Shown piece after piece: positions 50,944 to 63,566 of a stretch of 64,000 nt of DNA. Below the pieces are notes generated by a model. The model had not been told where the DNA came from, did no database searches, and saw nothing but the letters and a program-made list of their open reading frames with translations. Source of the DNA: Owenia fusiformis (taxonomy: Eukaryota; Annelida; Polychaeta; Sabellida; Oweniidae); contig CAIIXF020000001.1 in NCBI GenBank assembly GCA_903813345.2, positions 57,586,270-57,650,269 of the forward strand, read 5' to 3'. The translations under genes were made by a program, and so were the position numbers. Position 1 is the first letter of the stretch; the number at the start of each line of letters is the position of its first letter.

Positions 50944-53900
50944 GATATATAAATCTTTCAATGAAGTAAAGATGGCGTACTATCTCAACTTTGGTTTTAG
51001 ATTTCTGGTGTGAAATATTATTTAACTCTGATTTACTATAAAGATGGCAGCACATTTCAATGCTACTTTAAAATAGTTATTAATTAATCAGTGGCAATAA
51101 AGTGAAGTAATTAGGCTTGATCACTTGTTAAGAAATGGCTAAACATTCTTTCAACAATAACGTCAATATTAACTGGTTATTAATTATATGTGAGCTAAAG
51201 AGATTACAGATTTACCTTACAAGCATTTTTTGGTGCATGTTATACCTTGAGTATTCTCTATAAGAGTATTCTTGGATTGTCTTCTTGGAATTAAAGTTTG
51301 ATAGTTTTTCTGCTGTGGCATAGATGGGGATTTTATGAGTTTTTCCTTTTTTACAGTACCAACTAGAGTAACAAGTAAGAATTACATATCTCTTGTTCTC
51401 TATGTACCTCGATGTCTCCAGGTATGTTGTTTTTGAAATTGTTCTAGTTCTTCCCTCATAGGAACTGCTGAATTCTAATTAAAAAATCACTCAGACATGT
51501 TTACCAAAATCTTCAGTTAACCATGTCATGTTCACATAACCTTGAAATTCTCTCGTTATCATCACTTGCAGTTTTTTACAGGTGAAACAAATGACGATTG
51601 GATCAAATAAGACGATAACCCACTAACAAAATTTCACAAACTAAAATAAAAAAACTAAGTAAAAATCTTCAATTAAAAAAAAACATTGGATAAACATATG
51701 GGAGGTCCAAACCACTAATTGCCAAAATCATAGAAAAATGCAAGAAAAATATGATACTTTATTTAGATTTTGAGGCGTAAATGAAGAAAAGATTATTAAA
51801 GTGACATTCAACATGTAACCCTTAAAGCAGGTAATCACCTAAATGCTTCACTGGCTTATCTATATTCACCAACCATGATGTTGACTACACTCCTTGGGGG
51901 TTGATTAAAAAATATTGATTTTTTAGAATAAAACTAGATCGCATCCAAAGATCTGAAAACATCATCTATCTTGAGTTCTGATAGCATTTCATTGAGGTGA
52001 TTTAAACCTATTTATAATACAGTTGCTATGTAAATCTATAGCTGTTTTAATTAACTTTGTGGCTTGCTCTATTGATAAATATGTAATATATAAAGACTTG
52101 GGTTTCTGTTCCTAGTTTAATTTTGATTAAAATTCTTTGCTATTAAACAACATATCTAAATTACTCATATATAAATCTTTAAAGGTAGTATACCTTCAAA
52201 TGATTGGATTTACATCTGGCTTTTAATTCTTAAGATTATTTTTCAATTCAGCTGTTTTGACACTGGAGAGATAACTATATTAGTAACTAAATTAAGATTT
52301 TGATATCTTAAAGTATATTTGCTTTTGTATAATCTTAACATATGCTTATTTTGAAATGATCCCTTCACTTGACGAAATATCTTTCTCTGTAAATGATATA
52401 TTGGGTGAATATTTCAACAGAATCCGGTATAGTTATTACACTATCTTTATTTTCCATTTAATTCAGGAAATGCTTCGCATCGGTGATATAATATGGACAG
52501 TTTGCTATCATCACATTCTCGTTATTTAGTGTTTTATGAAACATTTCGGCAATATCAGCTAAAGCGTTGTCTTCTACAGTGTCAGAATGGCCCTTTTATT
52601 GAGTCAATTCAACACTGAAGCGATGAAACATCCACAACTGGGGAATTGTTCAGTTTCTTTTTAGATAAAACCTTGTAAGAAATTTGCCTTAATAAATCTA
52701 GCTTATACCTAAACTGATGTTTTTGATAGAGACATGGTGCTGAAGATATTTGTAGATGCCACCTTTGTTGTCTTTTCTCCTCAAGGGAGAGATCTTCAAA
52801 TTGCAAAAGAAGCATCTAACTATGAAATAGTGTATCTGGGCAATAAATACAGACTCCAAGTTTTACTTCAAAACTTTTACTTTGAATGATTCTATTGTAT
52901 AACATCTCTTATCTTTGGTTGGTTACTTTCAGTATTTTTTTCTGATTGTGTCACAGAGAAGTGGTTTTAATCCAAAATCAGGCCATGAGAAAAATAAGGT
53001 ACTCACTGAAAAGGCACAGTGAACAATTTAATGTATAAAAAAATGGTTGGCTTATAATTTCCTAGCCTGCCCAAAAAAAACTAAGCAGTTTCAGATTTTT
53101 AGACCAAAGAACATGAAAATATGTAGACAAAGAAAGTGAGTCTTTACCACCAGTCTGTCAGCCAACAAGCTGACAACAATATTGAAGAATAATAATGGTT
53201 GATCAGTCTTGCTAAAACTTCAAAGATATTATACTCTCTCAGAGATATTCCCCTTGGTACTCATATTGAGTACAGCACTGTTCTTATTTAATTACTTCAC
53301 AAATCCTCAACATTTTTTTGACACAAGTCCCTCATGAAAACTCTGATTACATTTTCCAAAGCCTTCAAGGTTATTGAAAATTGTTTAAGAACTCGGTACA
53401 GTGATTTTGTTCTCATAGAATTTCTTAAAAAACAGATAACAAAAACATATTTTCCAAATTCTGCCCTAATAAATAGATTAGAAACAGTTGCTGAAAAGCA
53501 TTAAAAGTAATCACCATTTAAGGCAGATAAAATCTTACGAGTGCTCATTCCTCCCCACTAAAGGATGAGTCTGGGAATGAGTCTGGGTATCGACTTAGAA
53601 AATATTGAAAATTGTAATGTCTGAAAAACCAACTCAATCACACATATTATTAAACTTCAATATCTTATCCTTCTTATGAGATTACAAAAATATCATTTTG
53701 TATCACAATTGATGAAGAATATTGGGATCAAAGACAGTGCATATCACTTTGTCAGAATTGAAAAAAAATCAATGGCAAATATTAAATGAATTATTTATAC
53801 AAAAAGTGTGAAACATATCCTCCAAAACATTGCTTACTTTCTTTGTATAGACATTGAATGGTATTTCTGGATAAGTGAATTGGTGTTTATCTGGGTAATC

Positions 53901-54407
53901 AAGGGATTATAGTCACTCAAAGGTACTGAGCATCCAGTTTTGACACTTCAATTGTGTTGGTGAAGTTACACATATTTCAGTCAAATTCATGCTGAGCACA
54001 ACATTTTGGTTTCAATTTTATAATCTCTATACATGACCCTGGTGATGAAGAGTCAGAATCAGTCAAAAAACCTAAACCGGAAAACTGTGCTCAATGTGAA
54101 AACTAAAAGTGAAGCAACTTTTTTTCTAATATTTCTTACATCAAATGGCAGCCATCTTGTTTTTCCCCCTTCAAATTAAACTGGCGGGAAATTCAAAAAT
54201 TTGAAAAAAATTTAATCCTTAAATATATTTCAAAAATATGATTTTCTTTTTAATTCTTCATGGATCTTAAGTTATTTCTTCTTTGTATGTCATACATGTT
54301 GCCATTGGTGTTCTTTTCTATAATAATGACCCTTTTTTATTTGTTAAGATACTTATTCTGACTCTCAGCAGAGGGTTAATTATGTGTCAAAACTCATGAA
54401 AAAGTAG

Positions 54408-54873
54408 ATACTGTAGATTGGGTTAATTTGGCGCCCGCTTTAATTTGGCGAATTTGGCGAAATTGAAAAATTAGCCAATATAAATCTTCGCCAAAATTGA
54501 GAATGAATCCCCGGGAATTATCTAGGGTATTTCTTCCAGTGTATTTAGGTCACTTCCGGTTTAGTTTTTCCAAAAATATGAAAAAATGTCTCTCATAAAT
54601 TGGCTCAGAACTGGCCAGTCACTCATTAATACTCAACAGGGAAAAACTAGAAAGGAAAAGCGTGGTATAGTAGCAGCATCGATCGAGGTGCAAAATGTAA
54701 AGGATGATCTCACAAAAATTTACAAACGTGGTGAATATTATTATAATTTTAAAATTTTTTTTAATTTTAATTGTTTGTTTTTTGCATGTTCGCCAAATTA
54801 AATAGCCACCAATATGCCAAAAATGGCAAAATCGCCAAATTAAGTAGCGCCAAATTAACCCAATCTACAGTAT
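54408..54873 (+). mobile_element. MITE with 25-bp terminal inverted repeats, TA target site, pogo/Tigger-like relic
   Basis: The left end CTGTAGATTGGGTTAATTTG (54411 on) is mirrored exactly at the right end (to 54870) and continues with GCGC. Flanking TA on both sides fits the TA target duplication of IS630-Tc1-mariner-class elements. Length is about 465 bp, too short for a transposase. Inside, an ATG at 54586 opens a frame MSLINWLRTGQSLI onward that passes through KTRKEKRG and reaches IYKRGEYYYNF before becoming AT-rich. KRG-x-Y-x-x-(Y/F) is how many invertebrate pogo/Tigger-like transposases begin their first DNA-binding segment. The element therefore looks like an internally deleted transposon that kept the transposase N-terminus. 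The end structure is certain; the family is inferred. Confidence 0.85.
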
Positions 54874-56328
54874 ACATTTGACTGAGGGACCAAAAGGGCA
54901 TATATCCAGACACATCCTTTTTGGTTCATACGAATATGGACCTGTGGATCTCATTCCCAAAGTAAGCTTCATTTTTTGAGAATAAGCACAGTAATAAATT
55001 ACATTTTTTGGCTACCTTGTTGATATCCAGGACCACCCGAACATGCTGAATATGGATATCATTGATAAATTACCAAAATGCTATGATAAAGGTTACCTTG
55101 ACATTGGATGATACAAGGTAGATAGAAATACTGTGAATCGTGTTTAGCGCAATGTGATCATTAAATTATTTTCATCTGGGTTTATTTAAAATAAATAATT
55201 TGGTTTCTTGAAAAAATAATTCTTCATGGGTTTTATTTCAATGAAGCCTTAACACTGAGGGGTAGAATATATGGTAATATGGTACAAGTATGTGTAAAGA
55301 TGTGCATTTTTATGTCATAAATCTAACTTGTTTTCAAGGTGTAATCATGATCTTTGAAGATTATGGAGAAATATGTTAAGTAGAAATACCAAGATATTCA
55401 ATATTTATAAAATTTATCTAATATCGATTCTGGCACTTCAATTATAATAAGATTTATTTTAACTATCTGAGAAAACCTTGCCTCCTTCACATGCTTTTAT
55501 CAGAGAGATTTGTAGTATTGAATGAGAGTTACAGATGTTCCTTTTGGCAATATTTTGAAAGATTTTGCATTCTTCATTGGCAGGTTCAACAGAATAGATG
55601 TCTAGATTTCCTCTGTTTCAAACAGTTTTAGGAAAACACTGTCAATTTGAGAACTTTATTTGTTACTTTAATTCATAACAAGCATCATTGCTGGAATAAC
55701 TGCAGTTATTTCAAATGGGCTACCTAACTGTATTGATAATGATAATGTTCTTTTAACTTATATCAATTCCAGAAAAATATACATTTTAACAGTATCACTG
55801 TGAGAAAGTAAATATCAATTAGAGTAAATGTTTCTGGTCTCTATCAAAGTTTCATCACCTTGGTTATTCTAAAAGTGGATAAAACATTTTCAGTGTAATA
55901 TCTCAAGTATGAGGGCCTGCAGAACTGCCTTAGTAGTATTCCTTACTTTTTGGTAATGATTCGATAATCTCTAATCCTAGACATGGAATAAGGAGAAATC
56001 ACAACCTAAATCACAAGAGAAACTTGGTCATTCTTGGACCTAGTCCCCCCCTTTTGCGAGCCATTCACATCCCTGGTCTATCAAAAGTGATGCAGCAAGC
56101 CATCACAAATATGTAACAAAAAACAAATGAAGATGAAATTTCCACGAAAATCATGAGATGTTGGAACATACACCGGTTTATCATAATTTCTATTTTTAGA
56201 GAGTAATTCTATGATCCCTGGGAGGTAATTACTTGAGATATTTCCTATAAAAATTCTAAATCAAATTTTGATATAATCTCCTTGAAAAATGTTCAAGAAA
56301 CAATGATTGATCTACGATGTTGTTTCTA

Positions 56329-56342
56329 GTTACCAAGGCAAC
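56329..56342. promoter_or_regulatory. X-box-like motif
   Basis: GTTACCAAGGCAAC matches the RFX consensus GTNRCC-N(0-3)-RGYAAC at every fixed position. It is in the finger 1 to finger 2 intron of the ZMAT3-like gene, about 1.6 kb downstream of the finger 1 exon. Confidence 0.35.
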
Positions 56343-57972
56343 CCTAGGATGTAACCATGGTGCTTCAACATTGGGGAGAGTAACAATGTCTATTTATATC
56401 TTCAAACGGTTTAAACTTCTTTAAGCAACTAAATATAGAAGAAATTCTATTCAAAGCAGAAACTATAGAACTGAGAGATTTCTTCCAGGGTTGATAACCT
56501 TTTAGACTCAAGGTTCTCAATTCTGATACAACCCCTTCCCCTAAGGAGAAATGCAGTTGGTGCAACTAACTCTGTGATGTTTCATATCCAGTCAACACTG
56601 ACAGAGTGTCATAATTATACAGATCTGTCATAATATTTATCTACTTTACACCAGTAAATGTCTCTCTTTCTAAAATGATAGATATGTGGATATAAAATGA
56701 AATACTATATATTCACTAGAGAGTGATGGGGATATACTTTAAAACTTTTCTCATGTTGCCCTTTGCGTTTCCATGATTTATGCAATATTCGCAAATATAT
56801 GAGTATGATTCCCAAATAAAATTAATATTTTCATCATTGTTATTTCCAAGATTCATACTGAATTGTGAAAACAGGTTTAATTCCAATCATGAGAATACAA
56901 AAGAGGCGTGCAAGAAGTGAGAGAGAAATTTCGGATAATTGTGAGCTGTGAGAAAAACGAGACAAATAGCAAGGGAGAAAATCTGAATGAATGATCAACC
57001 AGAAACCATTATTCTTTAATTTACAGTGACAAAATAAAAAGTCAGAATATAGCCTCACAATGTAGCCTACGGGGATAATAGTAAAATATATAGCCTCGTT
57101 CCAATGTTTCTCTTGATTAGGTTATCTCGCCAGACATTCAAGGCTGAATCCAGATGGTTAAAATATGTACAATTAGTTCATACTTCTTTGGATCATTTCT
57201 TTAGATAACATACCTAATCAAGGAAATAACAGTTTCAATCAACAGACTGTATATATTGCCTCCCAACTGGGAATCGCAAGTACATTTTTATCAACTAGCA
57301 GTGGTTTATCTGCATATTTTACAATTTTCCCTCACTGATAAATGCATAAAACAAGAATAATTTGATTTGGTAATGAAAGGATTGCCTTCCGTGACTGTTG
57401 TTGCGTTTCAGGTCATGTCGATTGATATTCACTGGAATGCCTAATCGAATGAAAAGAAGAAACAAGTACTTGATATCACTAGTAATATTGAAGGAGGCAA
57501 GGTCCAGGGCGAGGTTTGAGAATAAGAGACATAATCGTTATCCAATAACCAGGCTCAGAACAATGGCCAACAGCAAAGGCAAAAAGTCAGGTTCAAAACC
57601 ACAGCTCATCTTTGAGACTACTAATGCATAATCCTGATGACTAACCCTATTACTTATCCACACACTATTAACGGAATACATGCTATCATCCCCTTTATTC
57701 AATGATTTAGGTCCTTATGATTTAATGACCTTAAACACAAAATGATATTCCTGTCCAAAAGAGGTTTACTGGGATATTGTTCATGGCAGAGCGGCAACAA
57801 GTGGATATACCAGAGATCTTACAAAACCAACTCAAAAATTTAAGGAGGAAAAGGTGGTAAATATACAGTCTGGAGCCAAGCTCTGAGAAATTACAATTTT
57901 CAGTCCATTTGTATAGCTCAATTTTGTAAGCTGTGTACAAGACTGAACTGAACTGAACATACACACACTTAC

Positions 57973-58163
57973 TTTGTTGATACTGCACTCTCACTGGTCA
58001 CTGGATTGGTGGCCGTATGGGTAGCACGCAACCTTTTTACATGACTTTTTCCATTATAATGCTGCAAGGACTGCTTCTCTGAATTGAATGAGACGCCACA
58101 CACTTTGCAATATACATCAGGTTTTATATCTGTGGTGGACTTTGAAGGTGATACAGAAGCACT
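57973..58163 (-). CDS. ZMAT3: ZMAT3-like gene, exon with zinc finger 1
   Basis: A pyrimidine-rich acceptor (TTTTTTCTATTTCCAG) precedes 58163 and the donor AAA|GTAAGT follows 57973. The exon starts in phase 0 and encodes 63 codons plus two bases, opening SASVSPSKSTTDIKPD. It carries the finger YCKVCGVSFNSEKQSLQHYN followed by GKSHVKRLRA, which is C-x2-C-x12-H-x5-H, the U1/matrin or dsRNA-binding spacing. HY-x-GK-x-H-x-KRLR after the finger matches ZMAT3 finger 1 or 2 (HYQGKNH...KLR). ZMAT3 (Wig-1/PAG608) is a nuclear RNA-binding protein that recognises dsRNA and AU-rich mRNA. The exon ends with AA; the first A of the exon at 50714 completes a lysine codon. Upstream coding exons, including the true start codon, were not found, so the N-terminus is missing. 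ZNF346, ZNF385 or ZMAT4 relatives are the alternatives. Confidence 0.8.
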
Positions 58164-59379
58164 CTGGAAATAGAAAAAATACAGAGCGATTATTGACAAT
58201 TTTAGACATTTTAGAATAAAAAACTTTAAATTTTTGAGGTAATGTTTCTGCAGAATAACAAGTAATCCTTGAAATTGCTTGAATTATCTTCATGCACCAT
58301 TTATCTACATTAATAATTGGTCAATTACTTCATAAATATTGACCATCTTTTTTATGTCTCTTGCTAACCTGTTTGGCCACACTGTCTTCTTTAAAGACAA
58401 GTCAATCAAAAATCATAACCTTACAGAAAAACAAAGCAAATCACAAGAAATACCTAAAGCACGTGCCAGTATATGCTACTAATAGGAAATGGAAGGAATT
58501 GAGCAGCTGCGTTATTCTTTTTATTCAACTGGTAATATTTAACCTCTTGAGGGTGATCAATGTCACGATTATTATGATGAAAATGTCATGATGTCATAAC
58601 AAAACCTTGTTCTATCACTTACAGCTCCACCAGTTATTAGGTTATTTCCCAATGGTCAGATTTTCTGTTTGAAAATGATAGAGAAATCGAATTATATACA
58701 TTTGTAAATCGTGTTGTTCTGTCTTTGCCTGGACATAATGATACCACTTTTATGAAGGGTAACTATGAGCAAAAAAACTGAAAATTGATTTTCAAACCCA
58801 TCTTGGATATTTCTGGGAAATTATGTAAAATTAAAGTATTTCTTAAGCACTCTTGTAAAATAAGCAAATTATATATGGGGAGATATTCAATGTTCATGTA
58901 TTTACCATTTTACAGTTTAGTATGAAAATTTATTATGAAGGAGAAATCCTACCATTAGCAAATGACCAAGGGTTACTCATTCCCAGATATCATTAAATAT
59001 AGCAATTCCAGCTGATCTCTTGAAAAGAATTGGAGTAGCTATTACATATTTCTGCATTCAAAGCATTTTGAAGGTTTACAATTATAATTGTACAAATATA
59101 CTGTTTTCAAATTTATGTCTAGTAATAAAGCTTACGTAATTGCTTAAAGAGATTTGTAATAATGAGAGAATTAAAGTATCATCTGGGCATTCTGACATCA
59201 AAATTGTTTTCCTACTAGGCCTCTCCCTAAGGTGCACTTTGTTTCTAACACTTTTGACAACCTTTTTAACATTTTTTGCCTCTCAGTAGAAAATGTACCC
59301 TTTGCATTCGTTTGACTTCACTTCTTAAAAGAGAGCTTCGTCTTCACTCTTTCAAACTAAAATAAACCTGTGAACTCAC

Positions 59380-59530
59380 CGCGCCAATCAGTGTTCGTCG
59401 ACCAAATTTGACCGACGTTCTTTATATGGTCATTCCTTCTGACGTCATCGTTGAGCCCGGAATTGACCAATGACATGCGCATATTTAATTAGAACGCATT
59501 TGGCGTATGTTTCTTCAAGCTCGTCGATTG
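59380..59530 (-). promoter_or_regulatory. Candidate promoter and first-exon donor of the ZMAT3-like gene
   Basis: Reading on the minus strand there are CCAAT (59527-59531), ATTGG (59467-59471) and a full cAMP-response element TGACGTCA (59440-59447). Next come a TATA-like ATATAAA (59421-59427) and, about 40 bp further, a strong donor G|GTGAGT whose exon side ends at 59380. The patch is CpG-rich compared with its surroundings. It lies 1.2 kb upstream of the finger 1 exon in the correct orientation. A short frame ending at this donor is in phase 1, which does not fit the phase-0 acceptor of the finger 1 exon. Exon 1 is therefore either non-coding or followed by an unseen exon. A divergent plus-strand transcript from the same patch (open frame 59507-59698) cannot be excluded. 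Confidence 0.42.
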
Positions 59531-60064
59531 GTGGAAGGTCAGCGCATAGGTCAATTTAATAGGTTATTTGAATTTATTCTGTCTAGAAACGTGAATAAGC
59601 AACACCATTATAAATTGCCAGGTCAGTTTCTGCATTTAGTATACAGTCTGACACGCCCCAACAAAATAAGTGAATCATTAAAAAACATCATAATTTAAGC
59701 AATTCCTTTGAATTGAATATAACATACCAACCTAGTTTAACTTACTAAAATCAGCTAAATTTATTAAAGTTGGTCCATGTAGATTAATTAGCTTGGTATA
59801 ACAATGCAGTTCAATGTAATATAATCAAATATGATAAAAAGAATGATCGTTATTGGTTTTATATACTGAATACATGAGATGTCAGCTATATAAAACTCAT
59901 AAAAAGTGCTCATAAAATTATGTTGTCATATGTGGCACTCTCAATCAAAGCCATTAACAGATATCATTTTCAAGTGTAAGGTTATGAAGCAAAACACAAC
60001 CACTTATTGCCAATACAATACTGCCAGACAATACTGTGGATATTTAGACATTGTACAAGAATAA

Positions 60065-60283
60065 CACTGGCGGATCTGGGGGGCCCCAGGGGCTTGGGTC
60101 CCTGGAAAAAAAAATTGGGCCCAAAATTTTTTTTGGGCTCTCGGCCTTTTAAGGCCTTATTTTTTAATTATATGCCAAAATTTGAAAAAATGGGCCTCAA
60201 AATTTGGTTTTAGGGGCCCAGAAGTTTTTTTTCTCAGACCTGAAATTTGCCCCCCCCCCCGTTAGTTCCCAGATCCGCCCCTG
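60065..60283. mobile_element. MITE with GGCGGATCTGGG terminal inverted repeats
   Basis: The left end CACTGGCGGATCTGGG and the right end CCCAGATCCGCCCCTG are inverted repeats with differences only near the tips. AATAA flanks both ends (60060-60064 and 60284-60288), a probable target duplication. The interior is low complexity with several GGGCCC words and G/C homopolymers. CAGGGGCGGATC ends are known from hAT-type MITEs in many animals, but an 8-bp duplication typical of hAT is not clear here. Confidence 0.75.
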
Positions 60284-63200
60284 AATAAGGTTCTCTATAT
60301 TGAGTATGAGCAATTCCAACCTTACTATACTGCACTAGTCCCAAATGGTTCCTTATCCATCTACTGTTATATGATGAGTCCCATGACAATTACCCGCACA
60401 AAAGTTCCAACCATCGTTATTTTCCCAAAGGACCATGTAACACTAGTGTATTTAACATGGAGAATGATATGCCACGCATCAGGAAGGCTTCCCCTCCCCT
60501 CAAAATGAAATAATAAAAATACTTAATTTTGAAATTTATAAAATTGACTGAATTATGTTACCCATGAGTAAGCCTGGAATTATGATAATACAGTGCTTAT
60601 ATAATAATTCTGTGAATATAATCTCATTGAGAATGATTGGATCTATTATGCCATTATTTTATCTCAATGACATTTCAGCAATTGTTCTTGCAGCTTTTGT
60701 TTTTCTACGACAGTTTGTCTTGGAGACCGGAATATCCATTGTTTATACAGTATCTTATTAAACGATAAGTTGAATGTCATTGTAATAGTTGAATAACAAT
60801 ATTCCATCTTATACATCTATTTCATGGTGGATGAACAGTGATGGACATTTTTGTGCCGCAAACTCATCTGATGCAATTAACGATTTGCATAAATAAATTG
60901 CTGCCAATTTTAACACCGTAGGCACAAATTGGGATCGTTATGCTTAGACAACAGTTTTCGTCCTTTTCAAAAAGGAAGAGACCAAAAATCTAATCATTTA
61001 TCCTAATTGTAAAGCAAATTCAGAAATTCTTCATAATTCCAGACTCAGTTTCTAATATGTAATCAAATAACAATGGTAATAACAAATGGATTTCACAATA
61101 GCAATCACATGGTAAATTGGGCAGTAATATCCCATTGAAATAACCAGTGATCGATGCATCAATATTTGGATAAAAACTAATATGATTGATGTTACGCAAA
61201 ACAAGATTTGGCTTTCTATAATGACATTAAAGTAACTACTTGAAGACTTTAGTGCTATGTTGACTTTCTCCCTTCCATTCAACTTAAATCAGATGATATC
61301 AAGTTATCCATTTCAATTGACAAAAGACCTAAAATGTGATCTTAGAAATGAGTTGAAATGACAGGTTAGTCAAATTATCATGCTAATTAAGGTAGGCCTT
61401 GATGAATGAATCTGGCTAATTCACTTGACTTATTTACAAGGAGAGAATTAAAACGCTGATGCTGAATTATAATCCTTCTCTGCCCTCCTTAAAATATTAC
61501 TTTCTTTTACTTGTACAAAAGGAATAGTGATTGTCTGACTATTCGTATTACAGACTATAAACCCCAACTAACACTGGGGATGTTAAGAGGATGTTGGTCG
61601 CTGGAGAAATCAAATGGTGACATAATTAAATCAGTGTAATGAATGTCACTTTTAATCAGTTAGAAATACAGGCGAGCCCCACAAATTCACAACAGCTTAG
61701 TCTGAAGAAATTTCATTTGCTCTGCTCCCACTGGCCAGTGAATAATGAGAATCAAGAATATGAAGATGAGTTTTCTGAGAGTAAGGGGCCTCCTCATGAG
61801 TTGTTGGTTGAAAGCCCATGGTTGAAAGCCCGTGGTTGAAATCAGGGTTATAATCTCAGTTGCCTAACTGCTAATGGAAATCATATTTTATAGTTAGTTT
61901 ACATCGAGAGGTGTTCTATTTACAGCTCTCAATATCAGAGACAAAAATGTTCAAGTGTTCATTCAAATGGTGTTCACAGGTTTTAGAGTTATGGTGCCAC
62001 GGTCTCCATTTAAGGAAAAAACCTCACATTAAACTTTTGAGCAATAATTTTATCTCTGAAAAGTCTGTATCAAAGGCAGTTCCTTTTCTGTAGACCTCTT
62101 ATTTAATCGATAAAACTTACCATTTGAGACTTCCCAAGTTTTTATATTCAAAATTGGACAACGTAAAATGATAAAGCAGTCCCAGTAGAGGATGATGTGT
62201 CCCATCTGGGAGTGCCTCATCTGCGTCCCTGACAGTCACATGACTGAAACTGACCAATCAGATAAATTAACCATGAGATTATATCTTTATGTTACTTTTG
62301 GAAAAAGGAATCAATGGCCAGGCTTTTTTCTTTTGCTTTGGAATTTCAAAGATATAGCCGAAGAAAATTCCTAAAATCTTGAACAATAACAAAACAGAAT
62401 TCTTTGAAAGGGATTTACCTAAATAACCATTAAGTAAAGTAGTCTATAATGTAAAGATTATGCAACTACAATGCCATACTAATGAAACTTCAATTTTCTG
62501 CAGATCTTGTCTTCCAGTCAACCAAATAATCATTATCATTCATGGAGAAAATTACAGGTATATAACATGATATACTTCATACATTCTACTTTGTATTCAT
62601 TATTTACAAGAGATATGGTACCATATTATGACTGTGAGATGTAAAACATTTACCAGACCCCTTCTTAAATTGGATTTATTGGAGAAAAAACAAATTTATC
62701 TCACAAAATCCAGTTTGTAATACGAAAAACCGCTGAAGAAAAACAATCTTGAGATCTGTTACCGAAATTACTTTTTACGTTGTTTTATACCAGTATATGA
62801 ATAGTACAGTGTATTTATATGATGAAGGAGTGGGTCTTCTATAAATAATGGATTTTAATCTCATAGGCTTCGTTTCTGTTGGTTCTTGCAATATACGAAA
62901 TAAGAAGGCTTGGCCTCAGATAAATCATGAATATCTACAATACTACAGTATAATTCAACTTGCAATTACTATTCCAATTTTTGTAATATTTAGTTGTACC
63001 AAATCTCTCAAGGTAGATCATGACTGAAGTAAAAATATCAAAGAGTCACCCCCAGAATCATTTGACAAGGGTGTTTTTCTTACAAAGAGTTTATTTTTGT
63101 TTATTTTTTTACTATGGACTTATCCAGAAAGCCCATGTTGTTACAAAAATTATGAATGGTAAACATGCACCCAACTTTACTACCTAAGAAAATCACTATA

Positions 63201-63384
63201 TTCGGCCTACCTTAACTCGGGCACTATGACATTTTAGGTACAAAATCAGGTCAGGAACACCATACTTTGAATGGGGTTGATTTCTAACAGCAATTCTCCA
63301 GAGCAGAGATACTATAAATATTCTTTACAGGAGAGACCCTGGGCAACTGTTGAATGATCAGAACGAGTACTGTATTTAACCATA

Positions 63385-63566
63385 TACAGTAATACCTGTC
63401 TAATCCGAACACCACTGCAAACACCAAAGGTATATTAATCAGCAGGTGTTCACATTTCAAGGTTTTTAAATATGTGAGTCAATGGGAGAATTTTGAGACC
63501 AAAAAAGTGTTCACATTTGGAGGTGTTCAGATTAGAGAGGTGTTTGATTATACAGGTTTCACTGTA
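63385..63566. mobile_element. Small inverted-repeat element, TACAGTRAAACCTGT family, copy 2
   Basis: The left end TACAGTAATACCTGTCTAAT and right end ...ACAGGTTTCACTGTA form inverted repeats. The 182-bp interior is made of GTGTTC-containing words (GGTGTTCACATTT, GGTGTTCAGATTAGA). The same organisation is present at 39934-40106, which shows this is an interspersed family. No coding capacity. Confidence 0.8.

Larger units (their letters stand above)
50715..57972 (-). other. Intron between finger 1 and finger 2 exons of the ZMAT3-like gene
   Basis: The flanking donor (57972) and acceptor (50715) are consensus and the phases match (2 to 2), so no intervening exon is required. The intron contains tandem repeat copies 2-4 next to the acceptor and a complete MITE at 54408-54873. 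It also has a near-consensus X-box (GTTACCAAGGCAAC) at 56329-56342. The open frame at 57398-57631 on the plus strand is rich in basic residues, but I see no domain in it. Confidence 0.65.

Noticed and set aside
61639-61839. Possible plus-strand exon (SPTNSQQLSLKKFHLLCSHW)
   Set aside because: It has an AG upstream and a weak GTAAGG downstream, but no partner exon and no recognisable family.
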